DNA of 64,000 bases from Acidithiobacillus thiooxidans ATCC 19377 (GCF_009662475.1 NZ_CP045571.1:1424501-1488500), one strand, 5' to 3'. Counted from the stretch's first letter, positions 42,355 to 50,866 are shown. Notes: generated by a model from the sequence alone, not told the origin. Program-made: numbers and translations.

Positions 42355-44051
42355 GCCACAACCAGAACCTCTGGCTTCCTCCTTGCGGACTTCACCATAC
42401 GTTCCGGAGGGTCGGATTGCCCCGCCACACGCTGCGCTGCAAGCGCCGCTTTCATCTTCCGGGAAACTTTGCCCAACAGAGTCCACACATGCTTCTGCTC
42501 ATTCCACGCGGGATAAGAGAAGGTGACCTGCGCACCACGTCCATCCGGTGCGGTGATGGTCTTGCGGCCATCACGCCCTGTTCGGCCTATCGGCATTTCC
42601 CGAAGTCCGAATTCCTTGAAATTTTTCCCGGTATGCGGGTTCTTCGCAAACCGGCCGAAAGCCCTGCGCCCAATGACCACCGCTGCGCCCTGATGCACGG
42701 TCAGTCCATAACGCGCCGCATAGTTGATGCGTCCCAACACAGAAGTGAATTTCGGGCTGACGGTTTTTACTTCCACCCCGTCTTTGGCGGCACGTGCAGC
42801 AATGGCATCATGAATCTTTCGATAAGACAGACTGGATAACATGCGTGCGTAACGCGGGCCGTCCACTTCACTAAGTTGCGTTTTCTTTTGGGAGAAATCC
42901 AGCTTTTCCAGAACCAGTGGTTTACCCGTCTGTTTGGCCCGTTGGGTGAGCGCGATGGCCGACGCCTCAATGAGCGCTTCTGCCTGCGTTGCGGTTTTCC
43001 CATAAGTCACACAAGGAATGTTCCCTGTTTCCATGGGATTACCAAAACGGTCCAGTTCCGCCCAGGCCAAATGGTCCGCATTCAGGTCAACGCCAATGGC
43101 TCCGGCCTGAACATGGGTTTGAACGGCAGCAGCGGGTTGATGAAAACTCACCATCACCCGCCAGCCTTTTTGATCCTTGTCCCGCTGAAAACGCCAGGAC
43201 AACGCGCTGAGTGCTTCGGGATACACAATACGGGAATACGGTTTACCGGCCTTGGACCGGTTTGTGATTCGTGGCAGGTTCTCTTTGGATAATTGGGCAT
43301 GCAGCGCTACGACATTACGGAGTTTTTCTGCTTCGTAGGGGAACTGGAGCGGCCCGATTGTCACCCGCTTTTCTCCTGTTCCCGGCAGCCGCAGGTCCAG
43401 CAGGAAAGTCCCGTCGCTCTGTATTCGGGCGACACAGCCCTGACATCCTGCCGCTTCATCATTGGATCCCAGCACGAAAAACTGGCGAGACCGCGCCAAT
43501 TTCCAGTCCGCCAGCCATTCCGCGTGGTTTTGGTAACCATTTTCCTGCAAATGATGTTGTGCATGAAACAGTTTCCTCCCGCCGAAGCAGAGTCCGGATC
43601 CGAGCGGCCGTTTCTGTTCATTAATGACCTGAGATTGTCTTTCCAACAGGTTTGCGAGCTTTCGCTTCTTTTGGTGCAAACGATTTTTCAGCCGCTGTAT
43701 GACCGCAACCGGCTGTTGTTCCATCACGGCTTTTTGTATTTGCAACACTATCTTGGGCAACAGTTTTTGGAGTGCGAGGATTTTATCACTCAGCATATTT
43801 TCCTGGTTTTTCAAGTTCTCCAGGCGGTTACTAGCGAGACCCTCCACAGACAGACATATCGCATTGAATTGTCTGGCGGTCAAAGCAAAACGGCGTAGAT
43901 AGTCCTTTTTGAATGATGCACCGGTCCGTTTTTCGTGGACCATATCCGTCACAAGATGATGGGCGACGTGATTGAAGTGTTCTGCATAGGTGGATAAGGC
44001 GGCATCCTGCTCCGGGGTAAGGTTTCGGATACGGGTGTGCAGCGTAATCAT
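42345..44051 (-). CDS. TnpB-like RuvC-fold protein of the long (568 aa) type
   Basis: 568 aa, longer than ordinary TnpB (~400). Residues 1-150 are helical and charged, 150-310 mixed, and 315-460 hold a RuvC core: GAIGVDLNADHLAWAELD (Asp322), KPLVLEKLDFSQKK (Glu382), and, where TnpB has ADxNAA, the segment YGLTVHQGAAVVIGRRAFGR with His453 in place of the third Asp. There is no CxxC zinc finger. I recall a family annotated as TnpB-related accessory proteins with the same H-Q-x-A-A motif. ATG 44051 overlaps the tnpA fragment stop by 3-4 bp. Likely RNA-binding; nuclease activity uncertain. Confidence 0.82.
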   Translation of the reverse strand: MITLHTRIRNLTPEQDAALSTYAEHFNHVAHHLVTDMVHEKRTGASFKKDYLRRFALTARQFNAICLSVEGLASNRLENLKNQENMLSDKILALQKLLPKIVLQIQKAVMEQQPVAVIQRLKNRLHQKKRKLANLLERQSQVINEQKRPLGSGLCFGGRKLFHAQHHLQENGYQNHAEWLADWKLARSRQFFVLGSNDEAAGCQGCVARIQSDGTFLLDLRLPGTGEKRVTIGPLQFPYEAEKLRNVVALHAQLSKENLPRITNRSKAGKPYSRIVYPEALSALSWRFQRDKDQKGWRVMVSFHQPAAAVQTHVQAGAIGVDLNADHLAWAELDRFGNPMETGNIPCVTYGKTATQAEALIEASAIALTQRAKQTGKPLVLEKLDFSQKKTQLSEVDGPRYARMLSSLSYRKIHDAIAARAAKDGVEVKTVSPKFTSVLGRINYAARYGLTVHQGAAVVIGRRAFGRFAKNPHTGKNFKEFGLREMPIGRTGRDGRKTITAPDGRGAQVTFSYPAWNEQKHVWTLLGKVSRKMKAALAAQRVAGQSDPPERMVKSARRKPEVLVVAAV

Positions 44052-44252
44052 TCAGCCCTCATTACGGGGGCTATGCCGCCCGCTGCCATCGCCTTTTCTG
44101 CCCGATGTTTTGCAGAGCGCCGCCCATACAAAATAGTGCCTGTCGCCGACTGACGGGCTGGCACGGACCAGGTCCCGGTTTTGAACCACTCCCATGCGGT
44201 GCGATAAGACACCCCCTAACTTTTTGCCCATGCGCTTAATTTCATATTTCAT
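44048..44252 (-). pseudogene. IS607-type TnpA, DNA-binding head only, frameshifted
   Basis: From ATG 44252 the frame starts MKYEIKRMGKKLGG, then a one-base shift gives GVSYRTAWEWFKTGTWSVPA and TGTILYGRRSAKHRAEKAM, the MerR-like helix-turn-helix of IS607 serine transposases (usual order GVSYRTAWRWFKaG...). The catalytic serine recombinase domain (~140 residues) is missing, and the frame ends in a TGA overlapping the tnpB-like ATG. The element therefore cannot move by itself. Confidence 0.7.
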
Positions 44253-44301
44253 ATGTGACTGTATATTTATACATAAAGTTCCGTATTATCGGCAACAGTT
44301 G

Positions 44302-45218
44302 TTAACCCAGCGCCTTGGGATGGGCGATGCGTCCGTAGCTATCGGCCCATTCGCGCATGAAGTCGTCGTATTCTCCCAAGACGGTCTCGTCAATGAAACG
44401 CATCACATTCCACATTTCCACGCCGTAGTTGTAGATAGGCGTAGCTGTCAGCCCGAGATGGTACTCGGTATGTTGCGTAAGCACCTTCGCGGCAGCGACA
44501 TGGCCGTGCTGGCACCGGTGCGCAGGGATTGCGGTTCGTCATACACCACCGTCCTGAAAAAGTCGGTCGCAAAAATATCGGCCCACCCCATGATTTGGGA
44601 AATACGGAAGACATACACATCGGCGGGCGGCAGCGCGTAAGGACTGGTCTTTTTGATGCAATGCACGCGCAAATGGGTGAAGCCGGTAACCTTTTCGAGC
44701 CACTGGATTTGCATATGCGCATCACAGACCACGGCAGCCGGCAACGTCCCGGGCACTGAACAGAGGAAGGCGGCCGCCACGAAGGTTTTGCCCAGCCCCC
44801 CTTCATCGCCCAGCAACAGGGATTTTCGGTAGCGGAGCACTTCCACGGCCTGGGCCTGATAGTTGCGCAACTGTTGGCCATCGCGCAATCCGGTAATGGC
44901 GCCGGCTTTGAACGTGGGCAGCAGAATGCTTTCCAAATGGTCCTGGCGTTCCACAAAGCCTGTCTTATCGACCTCAAGCCGGCGCCTGTCGGCCGCGCTG
45001 ATACGCAGCGGATAACGGGACATGAACCAATCGAGGTCCGCAGCGGTTATCAGGTCGGCAGGTAGCAGAAAGGGACCAGCGGACTGTTTAGGGATTTTGG
45101 GAAAGAGCTGCTTCAGACGAATGGCGACATGGGGTTCTATCCCTTCCAGGGACCACTGATGCCGTGTCCCATCAGAAACATACCGGCAAACGCCATAGGT
45201 CCGGGAGGCCTCAGCCAT
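44302..45218 (-). pseudogene. SNF2-family helicase, N-terminal fragment, frameshifted
   Basis: Reads as the first ~300 residues of an SNF2/DEAD-like helicase: RNYQAQAVEVLRYRKSLLLG then DEGGLGKTFVAAAFLC (Walker A; usually DExGLGKT), VVCDAHMQIQWLEKVTGF, TVVYDEPQSLRTGAST (motif II in the form DEPQ) and, one frame off after about 44497, HTEYHLGLTATPIYNYGVEM (motif III). It ends at the left end of the IS607-like unit (HPKALG-stop). Overlaps the nuclease gene by one base, so helicase and nuclease were once one operon. Confidence 0.8.
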
Positions 45219-45565
45219 TAGAGCCAGCCTTTGCCCAGCGAAGCCATGACAGCTGGTTTCTCCCGTATAGTTTCCGGCAACGTCATGGAGAGGTTGGTGG
45301 CCAGTACAATGCCGCGCACTTCCGGATGATGGGCATAACGGTCAAGCTGCCGAAACACCGCCATCTTTTGCGCTGGCCGCAATTTGCACTCAATCACTAT
45401 CCCGTCCTGCAGCAAAAAGTCGGGGATATCCCGGGCAGACAATGCCTGCTCACGGGCAAAGGACAACCCGGCCTTCCGGAGCGCGGTTTCGAGATCGCTT
45501 TGCAGCCGTTTTTCATCCGAAAGATCCAGGCGCAAGGATTCAATAATCTGAACGATTTTCTGCAT
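45218..45565 (-). CDS. PD-(D/E)XK nuclease-like protein
   Basis: 115 aa. The fold core is DIPDFLLQDGIVIECKL, the D-x(n)-E-x-K pattern of restriction-endonuclease-like nucleases, preceded by a helix LQSDLETALRKAGLSFAREQ and followed by LDRYAHHPEVRGIVLATNLS. The short length and its place directly before an SNF2 helicase gene (sharing one base) suggest a helicase-nuclease pair as in phage and plasmid DNA processing. The helicase partner is now broken. Specific substrate unknown. Confidence 0.72.
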   Translation of the reverse strand: MQKIVQIIESLRLDLSDEKRLQSDLETALRKAGLSFAREQALSARDIPDFLLQDGIVIECKLRPAQKMAVFRQLDRYAHHPEVRGIVLATNLSMTLPETIREKPAVMASLGKGWL

Positions 45566-45593
45566 ATTCTGTATAATTACCTGTTTTATTTAC

Positions 45594-46040
45594 CTATTCT
45601 GCCTGTTTCACGCCACGCAAGACGGCGAGGGCCTGGGGCCAATGAAAACCATCGACAAAAGCGAGCAACGTCCCCGGAAAATTTGCGCAATTTGCTCTGT
45701 GCGGTCGGTCGTCGCACAAATAATCTCCTGCATCGCCAAGTAGGCCTTTATCATGCGTAATGATGAGGCGGCGTTCCAATTCAGGAAGATGCTGAAAAAT
45801 CCATGCCGCTTTGTCGGCATAGGCAAACGCAATGCCGGTAGGTGGCTTGGTGGCAATCCAGACCTCAAAACCCAGGTCGATGACACTCCGCACGGCTTCC
45901 AGAGCCCCATCGATAGGCGGCATAGCCAGATAGGCCCCAGGCTGGCGTTTAATTTCTGCCGCCGTCAAACCGGAGGACTGCATATAGGCCGCAAAATCGA
46001 CAATCACCCCATCCATATCCACAAAAACACGTCGAGCCAT
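45594..46040 (-). CDS. 5'(3')-deoxyribonucleotidase-like HAD phosphatase
   Basis: 148 aa. The HAD nucleophile motif VFVDMDGVIVDF at the N-terminus, then VIDLGFEVWIATKPPTG (motif II Thr) and LIITHDKGLLGDAGDYLCDD with an acidic DD (motif III/IV). This is the NT5C-type family that dephosphorylates deoxynucleoside monophosphates and is common in phages and large plasmids. AAGGAGGGT precedes ATG 46040. Fits a nucleotide-metabolism role next to DNA-processing genes. Confidence 0.82.
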   Translation of the reverse strand: MARRVFVDMDGVIVDFAAYMQSSGLTAAEIKRQPGAYLAMPPIDGALEAVRSVIDLGFEVWIATKPPTGIAFAYADKAAWIFQHLPELERRLIITHDKGLLGDAGDYLCDDRPHRANCANFPGTLLAFVDGFHWPQALAVLRGVKQAE

Positions 46041-46091
46041 ACACCCTCCTTCAGGACATCAACCGCCATGGCGCCGATAAAAAACCGGGCG

Positions 46092-46274
46092 CTAATCTGC
46101 CAGAACAGGCCGGTCAGATGGAATGTTTTCCAGATCCTCTTCCCGACACAAAACACAAAGATCATTCGGGTCATCGACCATCTTCACGACCAAAGCACCG
46201 CTGAATGTCCTTCCCACATAAGTTACCCGCTGATGCGTTTCTATAGACCATAACGGCTCTTTTAAGTTAACCAT
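46092..46274 (-). CDS. Small uncharacterised protein
   Basis: 60 aa: a basic start (NLKEPLWSIETHQRVTYVGR) and an acidic end with a CxxC (DLCVLCREEDLENIPSD). AAAGAGG lies upstream of ATG 46274. No family recognised. Separate from its neighbours by 50 and 100 bp but same strand, probably in the same transcription unit. Confidence 0.55.
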   Translation of the reverse strand: MVNLKEPLWSIETHQRVTYVGRTFSGALVVKMVDDPNDLCVLCREEDLENIPSDRPVLAD

Positions 46275-46375
46275 GATAATTCCTCTTTATCAGCATTCGG
46301 CGTATTAACAGACTCATATTAACATGACCACCACATCACTATCGGCGCACACCTTTTACGCCAGAAAGCCTTAGT

Positions 46376-46948
46376 TCACGGCGGATAAACACCCGTAACC
46401 ACGCGTCGGAACTGCCTTACTTGGACACGCCTTTCTGCCTCGTACACAAATCTGTTCAATGGTTCACCCCTCAATGTGGCCTGTACGGTTAGATATTCTA
46501 TAACCGCACGGGACGTCCAAAATGCCGCTTCAGCGCCATAATCCAATAACGCCCGAATAGCAATATCTGCAGGAAAAATAAGGGTGCTGTCGCCCTGGTC
46601 CTTTTCATCACGAAGACGCAATGCCGTCTGATAAGCCTGCCTAAGGGCTTTTAGGGAGATCTGTCCACAGGCGTTCCACTCGGCAACATCCAGCAGTTCG
46701 AGATATTCCGGATCCTGTAACACACGCCGGGCCGACCAGACGGCAAAGAGCCGCCATTCCCGCTCATATCGTGGTTCGGCCCGGCAACAAAAAAGTGTAT
46801 CATCCAGCCCCAAAATTTCGAGAATGGTGGCAAAAGGTAACGGCTCGCTATCCAGCTTCTTTTTGTTTAGGCCTTCCAGCAAAAGAATCATCAAAGTGGA
46901 ACGGCGCCCGAGAAGTCCGTTGAGGCGCTTGGTGGTCGTGGTCAGCAT
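46376..46948 (-). CDS. Uncharacterised protein
   Basis: 190 aa from ATG 46948, which overlaps the stop of the DUF4326-SLOG gene; a longer in-frame extension lies inside that gene and is rejected. Helical and rich in Arg/Leu; contains REWRLFAVWSARRVLQDPEY and LLDYGAEAAFWTSRAVIEYL. No motif or membrane segment. Unknown family; coupling suggests a role with its upstream neighbour. Confidence 0.65.
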   Translation of the reverse strand: MLTTTTKRLNGLLGRRSTLMILLLEGLNKKKLDSEPLPFATILEILGLDDTLFCCRAEPRYEREWRLFAVWSARRVLQDPEYLELLDVAEWNACGQISLKALRQAYQTALRLRDEKDQGDSTLIFPADIAIRALLDYGAEAAFWTSRAVIEYLTVQATLRGEPLNRFVYEAERRVQVRQFRRVVTGVYPP

Positions 46949-47814
46949 ATGACCTCCCGCGATACCTGTTCTGCTAATTTCGCCATAGCCTTTTTCGCAT
47001 GGGCCAAATTGATAACAGGGATGCCCCAAAGGTCCGCCAACGCAATCGCTTGTCCGGTACCGCCGGTAGCGCGTGAACGGGTCGCTGCATTTTCGCAACC
47101 ATCAGGCGTCCAGCACACCACAAAATCCACCGGAGAACGCAAATCGGCACCCAGCACTTGATGGCTATTCCGCGCCATCAGGGATTGCGCGGAGGCTTTG
47201 AGTTTACCCCAGGCCGGATGCCCGACTTCTGCCACGCGAAAAGCCTCACTGCTCGGCAAGGTCACACAATGGCGACCTTGCAACTGGCGGAATCCCGGCC
47301 AGGGGAGATAGATTTCCTTTCTACCGAAGCATCCCTGCTCAAACGCGGAATCGGCCCCTTCTGCTCCGCCGGAAAGCAGCGTATATCCCAATTCGGAAAG
47401 CCGGTGTGCGATTTTCTGCATTTGGGCCAACACGTGTTTCGGCGTATGGCGGGAACCAATTCCTGCGTAACGCAAGGTCCTCGCGGTCCGATGGCGAAGC
47501 TGCGCCTGCACACCGGCATCCAGTGCGGCGGCTATCACTTCTGCATGGCAGGGAGCGGGCGCACAATGACAGGCAAGCGCCTGGCCGGGCTGAATACTCA
47601 GCAGGGCCGTAGCAACCACCGGATCACGCTCGGCAATGCGGGCGGCAAGCCAAGCACGGTACCGCTCAATGACCGCTTCCCGCTCGCCATCAGGACCGAT
47701 GGCATACGGATTGCCCAGGGGGGATAGGCGGCCAGAAGAGGACCGACCCACATAGAAGGCCTGCCGACAATCGTGCGTTTCCACGTTCAAAATGGCATGC
47801 GGCATCCTAGGCAT
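46942..47814 (-). CDS. DUF4326 domain fused to a SLOG/DprA-like Rossmann domain
   Basis: About 290 aa. The N-terminal ~110 residues match DUF4326: FYVGRSSSGRLSPLGNPYAI then EAVIERYRAWLAARIAERDP and LACHCAPAPCHAEVIAAAL (the CxC-x-PxxCH motif). The C-terminal ~180 residues begin RYAGIGSRHTPKHVLAQMQK and have ELGYTLLSGGAEGADSAFEQ, the GxRx...SGGAxGAD signature of SLOG proteins such as DprA and DUF2493, which bind nucleotides or nucleotide-derived ligands. ATG 47814 is chosen (AAAAAGG upstream; 8-bp overlap with the preceding gene). Function unknown; fusion seen in phage/plasmid regions. Confidence 0.78.
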   Translation of the reverse strand: MPRMPHAILNVETHDCRQAFYVGRSSSGRLSPLGNPYAIGPDGEREAVIERYRAWLAARIAERDPVVATALLSIQPGQALACHCAPAPCHAEVIAAALDAGVQAQLRHRTARTLRYAGIGSRHTPKHVLAQMQKIAHRLSELGYTLLSGGAEGADSAFEQGCFGRKEIYLPWPGFRQLQGRHCVTLPSSEAFRVAEVGHPAWGKLKASAQSLMARNSHQVLGADLRSPVDFVVCWTPDGCENAATRSRATGGTGQAIALADLWGIPVINLAHAKKAMAKLAEQVSREVIC

Positions 47815-48013
47815 ACCGCGAGCCTTTTTGTCCCGGCGCATTACTGCCTGTGCAATCCAGGTGGTGATCCGTGGCTTTCGGGCAGCGTTTGTTTCCGCAG
47901 GTCGGGCAGACAAACATTCTGGTCATCGTTAAGCGAAAAAACGGCGTCTCCTTATCGCAATGCGCATCTTTCCAAGACTCAGCGCAACGATAGCAGCAAG
48001 TGGGCTCGCTCAT
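47807..48013 (-). CDS. Small cysteine-rich zinc-ribbon-like protein
   Basis: 68 aa with CCYRCAESWKDAHCDKE and FVCPTCGNKRCPKATDHHLD, giving two CxxC knuckles plus extra Cys/His residues, as in zinc ribbons. It overlaps its neighbours by 4 bp upstream and 8 bp downstream. Similar small zinc proteins are frequent in plasmid and phage DNA-metabolism operons. No specific function can be assigned. Confidence 0.65.
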   Translation of the reverse strand: MSEPTCCYRCAESWKDAHCDKETPFFRLTMTRMFVCPTCGNKRCPKATDHHLDCTGSNAPGQKGSRYA

Positions 48014-48309
48014 GACAAATCCTCCTCGCGGTCAGTTTTTTGCAAGCGGATACGCTGTTTTTCCCAAAAACCGTTCTGATTAAGCCGCAACCAAACTGCC
48101 GCCTTTTCTTCAGGGGTCATGACAATCCATCTGCTCACTTCTTCAAAAGTTCTCCCACAAGCCTTACACACGTCATCCCCCAACGCGGTAGTGCAATAAC
48201 CCAAACATGGAGAGTCCGGCTGTAGGCCATTCTCCCCTTGGGCGGTAAAGCAATCCGCAGAACCTTTAGCAGAGACCATGAGATTCGAGAGCGTCAATAA
48301 TTTAATCAT
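48010..48309 (-). CDS. DUF1289-type small Fe-S/zinc protein
   Basis: Core DUF1289 motif: DSPCLGYCTTALGDDVCKAC followed by GRTFEEVSRWIVMTPEEKAA and VWLRL; the pattern SPC-x3-C-x(7)-C-x2-C and the W-x-M--EEK block are typical. Start is uncertain: ATG 48309 overlaps the previous gene's stop; ATG 48279 is an alternative, and neither has a strong ribosome site. About 100 aa. The family is widespread and uncharacterised. Confidence 0.7.
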   Translation of the reverse strand: MIKLLTLSNLMVSAKGSADCFTAQGENGLQPDSPCLGYCTTALGDDVCKACGRTFEEVSRWIVMTPEEKAAVWLRLNQNGFWEKQRIRLQKTDREEDLS

Positions 48310-48718
48310 CAGTAAGCCCATTGAAAACAAAATGATCGGGATAAGTTTTCTGGTAATCGGTGAGCGTCTTCGCATCCACTTCCCGCGTGTATTCGATTTT
48401 GAAAACCTCTCCCTTTTCCAGCACGACCAGCATGGTAGGTTTCTTAAGAATCTTTTTAATCTGTTTGAGCTTGTCCGTTCGATTGACCAGGTTACTCACA
48501 AACCAATCCGCCGATGGCTTCAAGGTGGCCGGCTTGCCTGTGTCGGGGTCATTGAAAGTGCAGGTAATATCTGGCAAGGACTGAACATATTCATCCAACG
48601 CGCTGCGGTCTTCAGGAGAGAGATTGAACATTACAGGACCACCGCTGGCGTCATCTATTACGGTACCCAAACGCTGTTTGCCCAAATAGAGCGTAGCGTT
48701 GAATCCTTGGCCTTCCAT
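48302..48718 (-). CDS. Uncharacterised protein, possible N-terminal frameshift
   Basis: 138 aa from ATG 48718 (GQGFNATLYLGKQRLGTVID, then GPVMFNLSPEDRSALDEYVQ). The frame continues sensibly upstream of this Met as TYHVKNLKIFRG until a stop, while a strong start (GGAG then ATG 48767) lies in a different frame just before it. A one-base slip between 48745 and 48765 would join them to a ~154-aa protein. No family recognised. Either a real frameshift or a sequence error. Confidence 0.6.
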   Translation of the reverse strand: MEGQGFNATLYLGKQRLGTVIDDASGGPVMFNLSPEDRSALDEYVQSLPDITCTFNDPDTGKPATLKPSADWFVSNLVNRTDKLKQIKKILKKPTMLVVLEKGEVFKIEYTREVDAKTLTDYQKTYPDHFVFNGLTDD

Positions 48719-48767
48719 GCCACGAAAGATTTTCAGGTTTTTGACATGATAAGTCGGGTCTGTTCAT

Positions 48768-49032
48768 GCAGAATTTCTCCTTTCTGGGGCTGAAAGGTTT
48801 ATTTTAACAGATAACAAAACGACACTTCCTCCTTATCATATCAAGGAATCGTGTTTGGTCCACTTCCTGCAGCATAGTAAAAACGCAAGACGCGTGCGTT
48901 GTATCAGTGTTCACCCGTGATGTCCATCATCGTTAGAAAAAGCGCGAAAAAAGCCGCTTTATAAAGACATTATAAGCAGACAAAAACCACATCCTACTCG
49001 TGATTGTAATACACAAGCACGAGAAATGATCG
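48768..49032. other. Divergent intergenic region
   Basis: 265 bp between the - strand gene block and the methylase remnant. GGAG for the - strand gene lies at 48777-48780. AT-rich, with a GCGCGAAAAAAGCC stretch that is similar to one at 58906. No gene or firm promoter is called. Confidence 0.4.
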
Positions 49033-50021
49033 ATGGTGAAAAACGGCAATCTTCACAAAGCAAAAAGCGAAAAGAACGACGAGTTTTATACTCAGTTGAC
49101 GGACATTGAGAAAGAACTTAAACACTATAAGGATCAGTTCAAAGGAAAAATGGTTTTTTGCAATTGCGACGATCCCGGTTGGAGCAACTTCTGGGCGTTT
49201 TTCAGCCTGAATTTTAACCACTTCGGCCTGAAAAAGCTGATCTCTACGCAAAAATCACACCATTGCGCTGTAATGGCGATTTCCGTAGTGATGAAGCCAT
49301 CAGTATTTTGTTGGAATCCGATATTGTAGTCACGAATCCGCCATTTTCTTTGTTTCGTGAATACATTGCGCAGTTGATGGAGTACAAGAAAGATTTGTTG
49401 GTAATAGGCAGTATGAACGCCATATCCTATAAAGAAATCTTCCCATTAATCAAACACAACGCATTATGGCTTGGAGTGACGACTGGTGCGCGAGCCTTTA
49501 TTTTGCCAAAAAATGCACCAGAAAAATCCACGGATAAAATTATTGATGGAAAGCGTTGTACGGTATTGGGTAATACCTGCTGGTTTACAAACATTACCCA
49601 TTCAAAACGTAATCAACCCATTGAGCTTTACCATACCTATCGTGGTCACGAAGAAAATTATCCAAGGTATGATAACTATGATGCCATTGAAGTGAGCAAG
49701 GTCAAAGATATACCTTGTGATTATGATGGTGCTATGGGTGTACCTATTACTTTTCTGGAAAAATGTTGTCCTGATCAGTTTGAAATTCTTGGTATAACGG
49801 CAGGACGAGATGAATTTGAATGCAGACCATCAAAAAGATATAAAAATCCAGTTCAACACAACGCAAACGGGTCAACATCGAACGGAAGTAAAGCAAACAC
49901 ACGATCAACCATACTTATTTATAGAACACCGTCTGGGACTTATTATACCGCTGACAATGCAGATTCAAAATTCTTGATAGTTTATGCAAGAATTTTGATA
50001 AAAACAAAACAAAGGAGTTAA
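49033..50021 (+). pseudogene. EcoRI-type adenine-specific DNA methyltransferase, internally deleted
   Basis: The first frame gives KNDEFYTQLTDIEKELKHYK and GKMVFCNCDDPGWSNFWAFF, the start of M.EcoRI-like methylases. After about 49245 the reading moves to another frame (ITPLRCNGDFRSDEAISILL) containing the catalytic motif DIVVTNPPFSLFREYIAQLM and the C-terminal part YDGAMGVPITFLEKCCPDQF. About 20-30 residues between the two are missing and the frames disagree, so the enzyme is inactive. DUF262 remnant follows, suggesting a former restriction-modification or defence pair. Confidence 0.82.
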
Positions 50022-50024
50022 TCG

Positions 50025-50260
50025 CATGCAAATCGAACTCAAACTAATCAAAGTCCGTGAAATCACCAAAGACTACGCCGACCGTGGCGAAAATGGCGTC
50101 TTTGGCTTCTCCGGTAAACTAAACATCCGTCCACCCTAGCAGCGCGAGTTTATCTATAAAGACAAACAGCGTAACGCGGTCATTGATACGGTACGCAAAG
50201 GGTTCCCGTTGAACGTCATCTATTGGTCGGCCAATGCGGATAACCAAATTGAACGATAAC
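50025..50260 (+). pseudogene. DUF262 (GmrSD-like) protein, N-terminal remnant with stop codons
   Basis: From ATG 50025: QIELKLIKVREITKDYADRG then GFSGKLNIRPP-stop-QREFIYKDKQRNAVIDTVRK and GFPLNVIYWSA. DUF262 proteins normally read RPPYQREFIWxxxQ, so TAG at 50137-50139 replaces a Tyr codon. A further stop follows at 50257 and the C-terminal domains are absent. DUF262 occurs in GmrSD and other DNA-modification-dependent restriction systems; the neighbouring methylase is also dead. Confidence 0.75.
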
Positions 50261-50341
50261 CAAAAAACAAATAGCAAGGCTTGGATATGGTCGAGTAGAA
50301 AACAGGTAACGATCATCCTATTCGATGGTTTACACCGAATC

Positions 50342-50533
50342 TCACTCTGTATGGGTGACGCGCTCAATCCGAAGCAATCTTTGCTCAAGCTGAGCCGCCT
50401 TTTTGAGCAATTCCTCCCCAATATTCGCCAGCAGAAAGTTATCCGCCTTTCCCAGTTCCTGCAGGTCCTGTACAAACAAATTAGCCGATTGGGAAGCCTT
50501 CACGAGCCTTTCTGTATCCATTGCGTTCAGCAT
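50342..50533 (-). CDS. Small helical protein
   Basis: 63 aa, amphipathic: MDTERLVKASQSANLFVQDL then GEELLKKAAQLEQRLLRIER. A very strong ribosome site AAGGAGGT precedes ATG 50533 by five bases, which makes this a real gene despite its size. No family recognised. Possibly a structural or regulatory peptide of the element. Confidence 0.6.
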   Translation of the reverse strand: MLNAMDTERLVKASQSANLFVQDLQELGKADNFLLANIGEELLKKAAQLEQRLLRIERVTHTE

Positions 50534-50590
50534 TTTTTACCTCCTTATCAAATAGTGGACAGAACCATTCCAACCCATGTTCATACCTTA

Positions 50591-50866
50591 TCACGTGATG
50601 GCAGCCGGCTTTTCCTGAAATTTGCCGCACACTCTGGGTGCCATAGGAAAGCACGCCGCATAGCCATGATCCGGGTTGGTATCCGGCGGCAAGCCCTGGC
50701 GGTCGGGGACGGTTTTGCCCGTTTCTTCCACCCTCACCTGCCGGTTTTTGGTGTGCGCGCAAAAACCCAGACCACTCGGGGTAGAGCCAGGTTCAAAATG
50801 CTGGCAGTCCTCACAAAAGACTTTGCCGGTTTTGCGGAGTTCTTCTTTGGTCAGAAACAGTTGCAT
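50591..50866 (-). CDS. Small protein with four-cysteine zinc-type motif
   Basis: 91 aa. CEDCQHFEPGSTPSGLGFCA followed by a late Cys (GYAACFPMAPRVCGKF) resembles the short zinc-binding phage proteins with C-x2-C-x(13)-C-x(n)-C. ATG 50866 follows AAGGAC. Same strand as the 50342 gene, 57 bp upstream. Function unknown. Confidence 0.55.
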   Translation of the reverse strand: MQLFLTKEELRKTGKVFCEDCQHFEPGSTPSGLGFCAHTKNRQVRVEETGKTVPDRQGLPPDTNPDHGYAACFPMAPRVCGKFQEKPAAIT

